From contig NC_081138.1 of NCBI RefSeq assembly GCF_958295425.1, positions 26,813,512 to 26,877,511 of the forward strand: 64,000 bases of DNA, read 5' to 3'. The stretch comes from Solea solea. Lineage: Eukaryota > Chordata > Actinopteri > Pleuronectiformes > Soleidae. Both the position numbers and the translations under genes were made by a program. Below are positions 11,952-23,900 of the stretch, piece after piece; position 1 is the stretch's first letter; each line of letters starts with the position of its first letter. The notes beneath the pieces are model-generated. The model did no database searches, was not told where the DNA came from, and saw only the letters and a list, made by a program, of their open reading frames with translations.

Positions 11952-12062
11952 ATGACTGAGAATCACTCTCTAATGCTGCAGGACAGACAGAAAACGGTGA
12001 GCACCGGGCGCGCATGCTGCGCGCACCGTGCACAAACCTCGAGCATTGCGCGACGAGTTTAA
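11952..12062 (+). CDS. upstream ORF 1 in smad6 leader (36 codons)
   Basis: ATG at 11952 in good purine-poor context opens 36 codons (MTENHSLMLQDRQKTVSTGR and onward) to TAA at 12060-12062, 70 bp before the smad6 ATG. Whether it lies in the mature leader depends on the unmapped start site. No recognisable peptide. Confidence 0.3.
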   Translation: MTENHSLMLQDRQKTVSTGRACCAHRAQTSSIARRV

Positions 12063-12226
12063 ATCGATGTGGCATCTTTGGAGATCCCCACGGGACCGAC
12101 AGGACTCATCCAAAACTGTCTAGGCTGTCGTATGTTCAAGTCGAAACGCTCAGGTCTCGTACGGCGACTCTGGAGAAGCCGTCTGGTCACCGAGAGCGAC
12201 GGGCGGGATGGAAGCAGAAGAGGTGA
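12014..12226 (+). CDS. upstream ORF 2 overlapping the smad6 start (70 codons)
   Basis: ATG at 12014 opens 70 codons (MLRAPCTNLEHCATSL...) in a different frame that runs through and past the smad6 ATG at 12132. If used, this overlapping arrangement would reduce initiation at smad6. No known peptide family is recognised. Confidence 0.3.
   Translation: MLRAPCTNLEHCATSLNRCGIFGDPHGTDRTHPKLSRLSYVQVETLRSRTATLEKPSGHRERRAGWKQKR
12067..12123 (+). CDS. upstream ORF 3 in smad6 leader (18 codons)
   Basis: ATG at 12067 opens 18 codons (MWHLWRSPRDRQDSSKTV) and stops at TAG 12121-12123, only eight bases before the smad6 ATG. So short a gap would disfavour reinitiation at the main start. Existence of the ORF is certain; use is inferred. 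Confidence 0.35.
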   Translation: MWHLWRSPRDRQDSSKTV

Positions 12227-12867
12227 GGGAGCGCGGAACGGTCCGTGTGGCAGACACTCGGGGAAGCTCCACAGACACGAGCAGCGGTCAGTGGCGCACA
12301 CTGACGCGGCTCCGGGACTCACAGGAGAGGCTGGAGACGTGACGGAGTGCGCGGAGCGGGGGGAGGAGGCGGAGGATGACCGCGGTGCCATGTGCGTCCT
12401 GGAGCACAGAGGTTACAGGCCGGGACAGGAGGGCGACAGGAGTACGGTGACGTGTTGTTTGTTTGGGGAATGGGATCTCCGACCGCGGAGCCCTTATTGG
12501 GCCCCGAGGAAAGACGGAGGGGGGCCTTGTCAGTGCGCAACGAGGCACGCTGGTCTGGAGGACGAGGTGGCCATCACTGCTCATGTGTTTTTGAAAAGGC
12601 TCAAGGAGAAATCTCTAGAGGCTTTAGCCAAGGCTGTCGACGCCAAAGGAGGGTTACCTAGCGAGTGCGTCATGGTGCCGAGCACCGAGTTGCGGCTCGG
12701 GGCTCATCACGTCTCTCCACAGTTTCTGCTGTGTAAGCTGTACCGCTGGAGCGACCTGCCGGTCTCTGCCCAACTCAAGTCACTGTGCCACTGCCAGAGC
12801 TTCGGCGCAGTGGACAGCGCCAAGGTGTGCGGCAACCCCTACCACTACAGCCGCTTATGTGAGCCAG
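12132..12867 (+). CDS. smad6: smad6 coding exon 1 (N-terminus and MH1)
   Basis: This exon encodes residues 1-245 plus the first base of codon 246. The ATG at 12132 is chosen because [17 protein letters not shown] is the conserved Smad6 start; the frame is open further upstream from a GTG but without conservation. The exon ends ...GEP-type junction CCAG followed by the donor GTAAGG at 12868. Residues 1-103 are a low-conservation, charged and Gly/Arg-rich region. Residues 104-244 are the MH1-like domain ([42 protein letters not shown]). The exon lies in a CpG-rich patch. Confidence 0.96.
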
Positions 12868-15800
12868 GTAAGGACATGTGGCCCTAAAATCTGACAGCTT
12901 TACCATTAGATAGATACAAATATGAAAAATTGACAAATTCCGCATCATTTACCTTTAAACATCACACATCTCATATGGTGGAAGCTCGGGGTTTAAGTCA
13001 GCTGTTGTTTTTCTTGGTGTTAAAAGACAGTTGGCATCCAAAATGCTTGCATCGCTGCCCTTTCCCTCTTTCATTTTCTTCATTTTTTTTTATTATTTTG
13101 TATTAATATAAAGCACTTGAGATCAACCATCTCATGTTCAGGTTGGCATTAACACATTAAACACATCACAACAGCAAATGTTGTATAAAACTTATAAAAA
13201 AGGGACAATTAACTATTCACCAGACAGAGGATGATGAGGTGAAGTGAGAAAAACTGACTTTATACAACATGACACTGTAGTTAAAGAAGCACTCAAGTGT
13301 TGACATTGATGTCATTGAATGCATCAGTGAAACAGCTCAGAATGTCATCGACTCTACAACGTCTTCAAGCTTTTATTTAATCGACCATTTCTTTTAAAAA
13401 TGTCCTCTCCACATTCCAAACTCATTACACACACACACGTTTAAATTTGTTTAAAACTTTGCTGCTTTTCCCACATCATCCAATTCAGGCTCGCTCTCAA
13501 GTTGCACTTAGGCTCTCTTTTTTTCTCTGACAAGGAGGTCCTCCTCTTGTTATTTAGGTGAAGGAGTGCCGATAATATACAGTTTGCTTAGCGCTGGCGC
13601 CAGACTGACTCGCTGGCTATCTGACTGACTGAGGACTCCGGCAATTACTGACTCTGCTCTTAAAGGGGCCGCAGCCACAAACCCATGTCCACTTTGGACT
13701 GGAGACTATTCCTACAGGAGCAGTAGAAACAGCAGTTTTTTAGTGAACTTCTAACACAGAAGAGTTTGTGTTAGTGAAAACTATTTTGTCTTGATATAAA
13801 ACACTGATTCTGAGTTTGAGTTGTGATGGTGAACTTTTTACTTGACAAAAAAAACAAAGAAACCAATCAAACTCAAGCTAAACTTAAAGCAACAGTGTGT
13901 GAAGTTTGGCAATTATTCTGCCCCAGTTTGGTCTTTGTGAACAAAAATGATGTAACGTTGTTTTTAAGCTGTATCAATCCGTGTATCACTCGTTTGTACA
14001 TGATACTACACCACTTGGTTTGAAAAAAAAAATGCTTTTGTATAATTCTTGTGAATATTTTGGGAGTAATTATTTGTAAATAACTTCAATATAATATAAT
14101 AAAATAAAATATAATCATCAATTACGTCACCAAACTGAATGGGTCATTTACAGTACAGCAGACAGCCCATGGCCAAGTGGACTTGTGACTGGAGGGTAGC
14201 TGGTTCGAGTCCCTGCCAGGTCAAAAAAGGGCTGGGGTGTCCCTGCTCAGTGGCTGTTTCTAGTAGAGGTTGGGTTAAATGCAGAGAAGGAATTTCCCCT
14301 GTGGGAATGATAAAGGGCTAATTTATTAATATCTTTTATCGGGTGTTGCACTTTGTAGACGGTCCCTGCGCTCTGCAGCACTGATGACTGCACATAGAGA
14401 TCGATGTAGTTGCTCCAGCTCGAAAAGGCGAAATGTCGTAGCTTGTTGTCTACGTTGCTATGATTCAAAATATGTGTTTCAACAATGTTGCGTTTAGATG
14501 TTATTGATCGCAGAAGTTCAAATCTGTGAATATGTTTCTAACTCTACTTAACTCTCAACCTTTTGGTCATGTGACTTGCGTTAGATGGAAGAAATAGAAC
14601 TGGATGAAGCAGGAAATGCTCTTTATCTGTTTTTTAACTTTTAGTTTCATTTTGAAAAAACAAATGATGCACGGATCAAGCAAAACTATCAGACCTGACT
14701 GAGGGAGTGTTTGTGTGTATACAACGGCAGCACCAAACAGAACAACCACATGTTTTGTGCAGTAAAATTCAATTCTGAAACTTGATGTTGGTGCTTCTCT
14801 GTGTTTGTTTGTCATATCATCTTACTTACCTTAACAACTCATCGTGTGGAGCTGGTTGGCTAAATCTGAATTGTGTGTGAACTCATTTTGAAAATGGTTT
14901 GAATGACTGAGAATTGCACAGGCAAAAAATAAATACTACTAATACAATAATGTAATTATATAATTCTAACTCCCAATAAACTGACATACAAATACCAAAA
15001 ACAACAAATAGTTCCTGCACAAAGACTCCATTAATTGACAGTTATGCAATAATATCAGTGGAATTCACTGTATAGGTTAGGACGGGCTATTAAATTGACC
15101 CTACATGGAAATATTAAAAGGGTCTTATGTGAATTATAGGGCTGGGAGATAATTAAATACCAAGAAGCAGAGAAAGCACTCAGAATGCAAACCTCAGTTT
15201 CCCACAAGTTAACAACTTTTAACACACTCTTTGGTTACATACACACAAATATAATAACCTCCCTGGCAGATTTAATGATAGCAATTCACTTTTCTTTAAT
15301 CGCAGTGTAAGAAAAGTTAAACATATACAGTATAAAAATACAGTGTTAATGCACATTTAAGTACATACAAACTTCACCACATATGTGTGAAGTGTTTCTT
15401 TGTTACAATTGTTCTGCTCATAAAGTCATTTAAAACCACATTTTATTTGGGGGGGGGGGTTTCCAACTTAAACTCAGGATAATGGTCAACGTCAGCTGAT
15501 CAATTATTTCCATGATCCTTTGCCTGGTTTAAAATGGTCATTGTGGTCGTCCAGCTCTAATGTGAAGTTAAAATCTCTGTTACTTTGTCACAAGTGATGC
15601 AGAAACAGGTTTAACGCTTTGACTGAAGAGGAAACACACATTGAAAGAGGATTTACATTTTTACTAAGGACAGAAACATTGCTGTAGCAAATCTATTTGT
15701 TTATTACCCAAAACCCACATTTGTTTCCATAGTGACGCGTTTTTTTTCACCACATCAGTGACACATGTGTCATCTTCTGATCATGTGACAGCCGGGAACT

Positions 15801-18800
15801 ACTGTGTATTTTAGTAGTAACACAATATAACAGACGAGGCAGTGAATACGTTTTTCACACCTGCAGCTGTTAGTGTTACTGTAAGTCCAAAGGTTATTTA
15901 TAATTTCACATTGTAAGTTTTTACCAAGCAACTCTTTCTTCTCCTGTTACGTTTAGTGTTTTTGACGAATCACCAGTAGTGATGTAAGGAAAAAATGACT
16001 TTCAAGAATGACTGCTATACAAATACACCAAAACCAGAGAAGAATTCGTTGAGCATACGCACATGGCATGTGAGCCGTGTGTATTTTTAAATAAAGCCTT
16101 ATTTGAATAAAGGTACATTACAATTTATGCAATCACAGAAAAACACAAGAAGAGGAAGTTACGGCGAAGAGAAGTTACAGTTAATGCAAATTAAAAAAGG
16201 GCTGCCAAAAATAAAACACCAATATGATAATAAGAAAGCAGAGTCATGCAGACTTGTTTTCATGTGGACAGCGACTGCATTTTCTAGTTTCGTCTACATT
16301 TTGTCAAAAACGCACAGTATATTCTGTTGAGACTGTTGTATCACCAAAAGAGAAGCAGTCCACAAGTATTTGAAGCAACATTTTAAGAAATTTTGGTGGA
16401 AAAATACCTATTTTGTCATTTTCTGACACCTATTATACATCTGCAATTGTGATTTAATTCAATTCAATATGTAAATATACTGTGATGCAATTATTTTTAA
16501 GCAAGAGCTTAAAAATGTTACTTTTCTTTCATTTTTAACAGTCAAAGTAGAAAAATCTTAAATAACAATAGAAAAAGCATTACAAAATAAATTGATTCAG
16601 CCTGAGTGTGTAGGGGGTTATGTTAAAAACAAGGACAGGGATTAAAAGCAAGAGTCAGTGAAATAAAGTCAAAAAATAATAATGATAATACTACTACTAC
16701 TAATAATAATAATAATAATAACAATAAAACAAGATGAGCAAAATGCCTGTTTTTTTAGTTGTTTTGTAAAAGACCTGCAGGAGTAAAGTGACCACAACTG
16801 TGGAGGGAGAGTTTTCCACAGTTTGTTGCCGATGGTGTTATAAGGACATTCTCGTCTAATTAAAGGTATCATGCATTTTTTTTTTAATTTAAAGAATATC
16901 TATGAGGATAAAAATCATCTTTTCCTATCGCTCTAACCAGGAGTTTTTGGTGCCCAAACTGAACCACATTCATCGCACTCATTTCTGTTTAAAAGCGGTT
17001 AAAACACTATAATGATGCGACGCACATTCCTTCACAAACAGAATGAGAATGCTGCTGAGGCGTGTGGGAATGTCATTTTTAAGGATTATAAGGTTGTTTC
17101 TGCGTGAGGCGTGATTGGTCCGTTTGTTTTGAGTCGGGTGATAATTTAGGATGAAGAACAACACGGCCTTTAATTTACCCTTCTTTTTTTCTTTTTTTTT
17201 TTTGCATTTCTAGAATCACCTCCTCCTCCGTACTCGCTGTCCCGCTCAGATGAACACAAGCCACTGGGTGAGTTTGGAAAATCAGCTCCCTCATTACAAA
17301 ACCAGCCCCTGACACGGAGGGTGGCGCCAGCATCGTATTTTTAGCCTGGAAACACAGATTAACCGTGAAAATGTATCTGTACTGAAAGTGACGCCGAATG
17401 TAGTCGGGCTTTATTGAGTACCCGCCGCCCATTCTGACGACGACAGTTAATAACAGAGGATCTCCATTTGTGCAAAAAGGGACTGTGTTGTAGGGTTTTA
17501 ATCAATAGTTGTCTCCCACCTATCGCCTTCCACCTGTCCACATCAAACATATTTTTAATTGTGTGAAACTCTCTTTTTCTTCTGCTTATGTTTGTGTTTT
17601 TTTTTCTTCTCTGACCAGACTCAACTCTGTCTTACACTGAAACTGTGCCCCCCCTCCTCTCCAGTCCGCCTCACATCATGCCAAGAGACTACACAGGTGA
17701 GTCACATGCATGCAAATGAGTGAACGTGTGAATGTGATCATGAACCCTGTGACCAGGCTTGTGGTAAGTTTTCAGACTGAAAGGTGAAAGGTGTTAATGC
17801 CCATGTAATATTTCAGAAGTATAAATGGAGGAGAAGTTTTGAGTTGTGTGTGTGTGTGTGTGTGAGAGGCGAAGTAAATGCCAGAATTCCCAAACCTTGA
17901 AATGATGATCTTGTCAAATGTCTTGTTTGGTCTACAAACAAAAATTATTAAGTTGTGATGATTTCTTTGTTATACGGAGCAAAGAAAAAAGAATCGAGGA
18001 ATTTCTTATTTACGGTTAATCGCGAAAGATCAATAGTTAATCACAAGTTATGAACTTGAACTTCACGGTTCAGTTTGTTTTCCATTACTATAGTACCTCC
18101 TCAACGTGGGCGGAGTCATCATAGCACGGTTGCATGAAAGTGTTGTGACTTTGTTTTACACGCGACACACACAAACTAGTTGTTTTTGGTGTAACTGAAT
18201 CATTAGAATCAGTTCATTTTAAACGATTTGTTAAGAACTACGGAGCACAGACAAAAATATGCCAGACTCCTCTGTTAAATATTGAGATTTTTGACATTAC
18301 CTTGCTAAATGTTAATAAATATAACGTTTTCAGGATTTTTAAGTCTTTTTAACTGATCTACAGTTCGGCATTGTTAGGTTTGATTCTTGTGTTGGACGTC
18401 GCGCTCATGACTCTTCCAGTGACGACACTCTGACCAATCAGTGGCCAGCTTGCTTGGAACCTCGTTTATGTTCGGAGCAAAGAAAATGAAGAAAATACTG
18501 ACATTTAAGAAACTTAAACAATCGGAAATCTTGTTTTAATCATGAAAAAAGCTTCAAACCGATTAATCGATTATCAAAATAGCTGTCGATTTATAATCAA
18601 TTCATCGATTAATAGTTTCAGCTCTACATCATAGTCATAGTTTTGCCACATCAACTTAATTTTTATTTAATTAACGTCTCGTTTTTTCGTCATATTATAT
18701 ATTTGTGCTTGGTTCAGTATGCGTGTGGATAGGGCTTTCAAACACGGGTGTCATGTGGACGACGGGAGAGTCTGGAGCAGGATTTATCCGTTTTCAAACA

Positions 18801-20868
18801 AAACAAAGTAGTGTGGCTGTAGCCTCAGGGACACCCACACTCACGAGTGTAAACACACAGCGTGCGTCCCCCCTTTGAGTGTCCACATAAATGAGTGAAT
18901 TACATTCACTCATGTTATTATGTTGTGCTTTCCTTCCTATTTTCAAAGACAGCCAAAAACTTCACTGCATAAAGCTTCCATTGTCAGGGAGGCATGGAGG
19001 CTCCGTGGGGGTCTGGCTGGGTTCTCTCACTATCTATACGACACAGCAGTGTAGCTTTTCTCCCTCCCTCTCTCTCTCTCTCTCTCCCTCCCTCCCTTCT
19101 CTCTTTCGCTCACTTACTTTCTCTTTGCCTACGTTTTCTCTGCAAAAAAAAAGGAAAAAGAAAATTCTCTGGGATGAAGCTGCAATAAGATCCCTGTGCA
19201 TACTCCCAATTCCCTTTGCCTGTGAAACCACCCATCCCCCTCTTTCCCTCTTTCTTCCCTCAAATCCCTCCATTCCTCTCGGCAATTGAGCAGTGGAAAG
19301 AGACTGGCATTTTGGGGGCGGGGGGAGCCGAGCGGCTCTGATGAGGCGGAGGTGTAGAGTTTTGTGTGCCTGTGTATACGGTGGTGGCGGGGTGGGGTGC
19401 AGGCTGTGGGCTGAGGGCTGAGTTTAGACAGGAAACAGCCCCCTCTAGATGATGAAACTGGAGCTTTATTTGTTTACGTGCCGGGGTCGGGTGGAGAGGT
19501 CCTTGCAGCGTTAAAAGAAACCCACAAACCCACTCGGATCGAGCCTCCCCGGGCTTCACTTGTGGATGGTGTTGAAAGGTGAACGGACACCTTTTAAGTC
19601 TGCGTTTGTGTTGTCACTGCGTCGCAGAGCCGTCAGAGTCCTCAGAGTGAGAGACTGCAGTAATTCCATTGAGAGTTTTTACGAGTTTTTGTTTGTACTT
19701 TGAGTCCCGAGGTTTGAAGTTTGTGTTGCCATGTAGGTTTAATGGCAGAGCTGCAGGCGGCATTTCAGAAATACTGGAATCACGAGCCTTTGCCAATGCA
19801 TACGTCACCAGTTTGGGAAGATTTTCTATGTTTTCCTTTATTCAGTGAGCTGTTTTAGTTTTGATTTCAAATCAAAGTGAAGCGTAAATACTGATCCTGT
19901 GTTCTTCTCTGAAATAAATGCTAAAAAACAACAATTTAAACTCCCATCAAAGCATGAAAATGCTGCATGGTTGTGTTGTGTATGTCCTGTGGAAAAGCTG
20001 TAGGCAAGCGTTTAGAAATACTGGGATCACATGTCCTGCCAATGCACACATTACCAGTCTGGGAAAAATGTCCATGTTTTCCTTATTCACTGAGCTGCTC
20101 AGTCGTAATATCGACTCTACATGAACAATACAAAGCCTTCATCATGCTTCTTCTCAGTGACAAACGCTGAAAACTCCATAAATCTTTAATTCTTTGAGGC
20201 TGAAAGGGCAACATTTACACAGTGAGTTTGGGTCCTAGTTGAACGTATACTGTTTATGTGTCGTGCAATAGTAATTTGACTCTCAGCCGCATTATCTGGG
20301 TGGGTTATCCAGTCAATTTCAGTCGGACTAACATGCTTTTAACATGTATTTCTGTTTCAGTCGGCTTAATTTGAGAACACTGTCTAAATGTTGTCATTGA
20401 CAAAATGAGGACAACATGGTGGCATTTTTCATCCAAAATCATCAGAATCTGTTCAGTCAAGGTCAATAGTCACAAGCTTAATGGGCTGTGAGGTAGTGAG
20501 AGGACACATGTGTGGAAGTGGAGCTGTTTTTATGAATGATCTGGAGTGTGAGGGTAAATCTCTCTCTCTCTCGCGCTCTCTCTGTATGTGTTTGTGTGTA
20601 TATATATATGTATATACTTGTGTTTGTTACCTCTTAAGGGCTTTTACTGACATAATTACTGACCTTGTCCGGGCCAGTAGACCTCATGGAGACCAAAACC
20701 TGGTCCTAATGAGGCAGAACCTCATTTCTGAGGAACTGGGTAATTTAAGGGCTATGACTTGGAATTGTGGTTAGGTAAAGGTTAGGGATAAAGGCTTTTT
20801 GGGCTGTCCAAAAGACTGGAAATCAACGCAGAGTCCTTAAAAGGATAAACCTGTGTGTGTGTGCGTGT

Positions 20869-20912
<44 letters not shown>

Positions 20913-23900
20913 TCTCTGATCCCCCTGCCCCCACACCAGAACACTGGAGCTGAGAAGTCGAGTTCAGGCCAAGAGCGCCGGCAGGAGCGAGACTTGGCTT
21001 AAACAACAGTAGCCAAAAAATCTGCATGAAGCCTTTGTTTTTCCTTTTCGACATGTTTCAAAGCAACACTTTCTGTGGAGTGACAGGAAATGAACCTAAA
21101 GTTTCTTTTTAATATATAGAATAAAATTGACGCTGCTCAGATCTTTAAATTAGCCTTAAGGTGATACTTGCTCATCATCTACAGCCTGTTTTTTTTTTCT
21201 ATACAGCAAATAGATGCACTACTGAGTGTGTGCTGCGGTGCGTGAGCATCTCTCTTTGATGAATTTAAAGCAAACTTGTTTACCTTAGCTTTAAGAGGAA
21301 AAAAAGCAGCACATGTGGTCCATACATACCACTGCTCCGGGCTCTATTATCACACACTGTAAACGGCTCTGCTTTGTAAAGGGGAAACATCTTCTGGAAG
21401 TTAAGCAGACTAATATCTGCTGAGAGCATCCCTGTATGATTCCGACAAAATATAACATTCACGTTTGTGTGTGTCTGTGTGTGTGTGTGTGTGTGTGTGA
21501 CGGGGAGAGAGACAGGGAGGAATTTCTGTCTGACTCAGTGATAAGATCGTCTCAGTGCTCACATAGGGGTGCTATCAGAACATGCACGCACACACACACA
21601 CTCCAACTTGTTTGTATATCCTAGTGAGGACATAATGCATTCCCGAGCCCCTTACCCTAACCTTCACTCTTTCCTTAAACCCAATTCTAGCCCTAAAACC
21701 AGGTCCTGCCCCTGAAAAAGGCCTTTAAAGATGTGGGGCCCAGACAAAATGTCCCCTAAAAAGATAGGTTTAGACATTTACATGTACAGACACACACACA
21801 CACATCCTTGTTTTACTGCGTCGTGGACCCGTTATTATCGTGCTTATCCTTTACCATCACAATGGAATACCTCAAGCATCACAGGCGATTAACAACATTC
21901 CCATTACCAGTGATTGTCATGAATTGGATGGAAAATAAACAAAGAGAAAAACAACAACATCCTGGAGCTCAGTGACAATGCCACTGTGGTTAATATTGTG
22001 TAACTTTGTACCACTTTTTCGACGGATGACATAAAGACTGAGTCATCCCGCAAGTTAGAAGGAAGTAAAGTTCACCACAAACATTAACGGCTCGCGGCCG
22101 TTACGAGCAATGCACGTCATTGTCTTGTAAATGATGCAGCAATTCGCAGGGAAAAAAAAGGGAGCGACAGTTGCGTGGGTAGAACAGGTTGACTTCCATG
22201 GGACACTTTATAATGTGTCCCATGGAAGTCGATGCAGATAAAAGCATCAAACATGAAGAAGAAATGACCGTGCTCAGTCAACCGGGTCCTGTGTTCCCGC
22301 TCATGCTGGAAAACATTTAATCATATTAAAGAAATGTAGATTTATTTTAGATATCTTAATAGTGTTTCATTTTAGGTTATATCGTTTTATCTTGTGGTTG
22401 AAGATTGCACATCTGCACAACTGTTTTAGGGTGCATTCAACCCTTTTAGTTGGGTGTGCACTGTCCACACCCAACGCACTCTTTGCGCACGGTTCCAAAA
22501 TCTGGGCTCTGGGTCTACCAGGGCCTTAAAGCCCTATGAAGGCATGGGCCGGCCCTGTGTTTGGCCTTAGATCCATTTTGTCTCGGCTCATCATTAGACA
22601 GAGACAGATTATAGATGTTATGTTGTGAAAATGGAGGACACAAGCAAGAGAAACTGTCCTCCTGAGTGGACAGCCACAACAGCAAAAGCATCTGAAAAGT
22701 GGTGTGTGGACGTATTTTTGGGTTCTGCATCGTTAATGACTGCGGACTTACCTGTGAGCGCCACCCAAATGAAGCGGCGGTGCAGGTACCACAGGCGAGC
22801 AATAAGAGTAAAGACAAATAACGTTGTCATAACAAGACTTTTGAAAAATGTAGTACCTCAAAGGAGTGACAAGTACTGGTACATATATTCATCGTAAGGG
22901 TTTGATAGTCCAGAGCAAAATGCCAAAGAGTTTGCGGCGGTTTTGTCACATGACATCATTGTTATTGTCGGACGTTCGTCCACCTTGTCGTCATTAGGTC
23001 CTGGCTTTTGAACATGTGGAAACGAGAAAAGCAATAATACTTAGTGGACATTAGTGTGGCCTGGATGCAGGGAAGTAAGACAAGAAGACTGTTCCCTCTC
23101 TGCCCTCGCTAATCAAATTTTGGTGGCTTGTTTGCCTAAGCAGAGCAAGGTATCAGCCAAACATCCTGTCTCAAAAGCCCTGTCTGCACTCGCTGCAGCA
23201 TTAACCCTATGAATCGGCCCTTTGACTGATGGGGCACGGCCCAGGAATGTTGGGAAATGGGGAAGGTGAGGGGGAGTATAGGGTCTCAGAGTGAAAGAGG
23301 CGGGGAGGGGGGGGGCGAGGGGGTCTGACTCTGGAGAGTGACATCTGATACGTGTTTGAACATATCGCTGTTAATACTTAAGAAACGCGGAGCTGAGCCG
23401 ACATTCTTGGAAGTTTAGGGGGGAGAGGGGGCGGGTTTTTGGGAGTCTGCGACTGCTGCATCGTGCTGTTTCAGTGAGTTTAGCTCGGAGAGTGTTGAAG
23501 CTTTCCAGGTCAGTCCAGGTTGATGCAGTTGGACAAGGATGTGTAAACCGTCCACTCAGACTGCACGGCTCTAAAGTAAAGATTTGACTCGCAGAAGTAT
23601 GCATTTTGAATGAGGTGCCTTTGCAGACGAGTGGAATTGGTTGCAATGGTGTGTTGAGTCGTGAGATGTAAAAAACTGTCCAAAGACCAAATGTAAACAC
23701 CCACATTCTCCTGCGTCCAGGGAGAATCTATCTGTCTCTGTCTGGACGGGTCCTCTCAGGGACTTGAACCTCCAGCCTGTTTGCTGGCACACGTACAACA
23801 CTTGCTCCTATGCCTGACTGAGACACATTAGACTATGGAATTCAACATCAAGTGCTGGCCCATTAACCATTTGCCATTTCCTCAAATATTTTCCATCACG

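Larger units (their letters stand above)
11463..12131 (+). promoter_or_regulatory. smad6: smad6 proximal promoter / 5' leader, CpG-rich
   Basis: CpG-rich sequence immediately upstream of the start codon, following a GT microsatellite (11407-11462). The transcription start is not identifiable by eye. It contains a CRE-like GTGACGCA near 11591 and three ATG upstream ORFs (11952-12062, 12014-12226, 12067-12123). A possible cryptic donor (ACGGTGAGC) lies near 11995. Confidence 0.55.
12868..17213 (+). other. smad6 intron 1
   Basis: 4.3 kb intron with donor GTAAGG and acceptor TTCTAG after a long T tract. It contains a GC-richer patch at 13545-13710 (possible enhancer), a tRNA-derived SINE (about 14150-14322), a short repeat fragment (about 13880-13960) and a minus-strand LINE fragment (16740-16872). 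The rest is AT-rich with no visible gene. Confidence 0.85.

Noticed and set aside
11512..12075. 187-codon minus-strand open frame antisense to the smad6 leader
   Set aside because: Long frames are expected by chance in CpG-rich DNA; no motif and no splice or promoter evidence on that strand.
12069..12131. In-frame N-terminal extension of smad6 from GTG
   Set aside because: No ATG; the 21 extra residues show no Smad6 conservation, whereas [14 protein letters not shown] is the known start.
14170..14212. Functional tRNA gene
   Set aside because: A- and B-box are present but there is no cloverleaf 3' half or acceptor pairing, and a SINE body follows.
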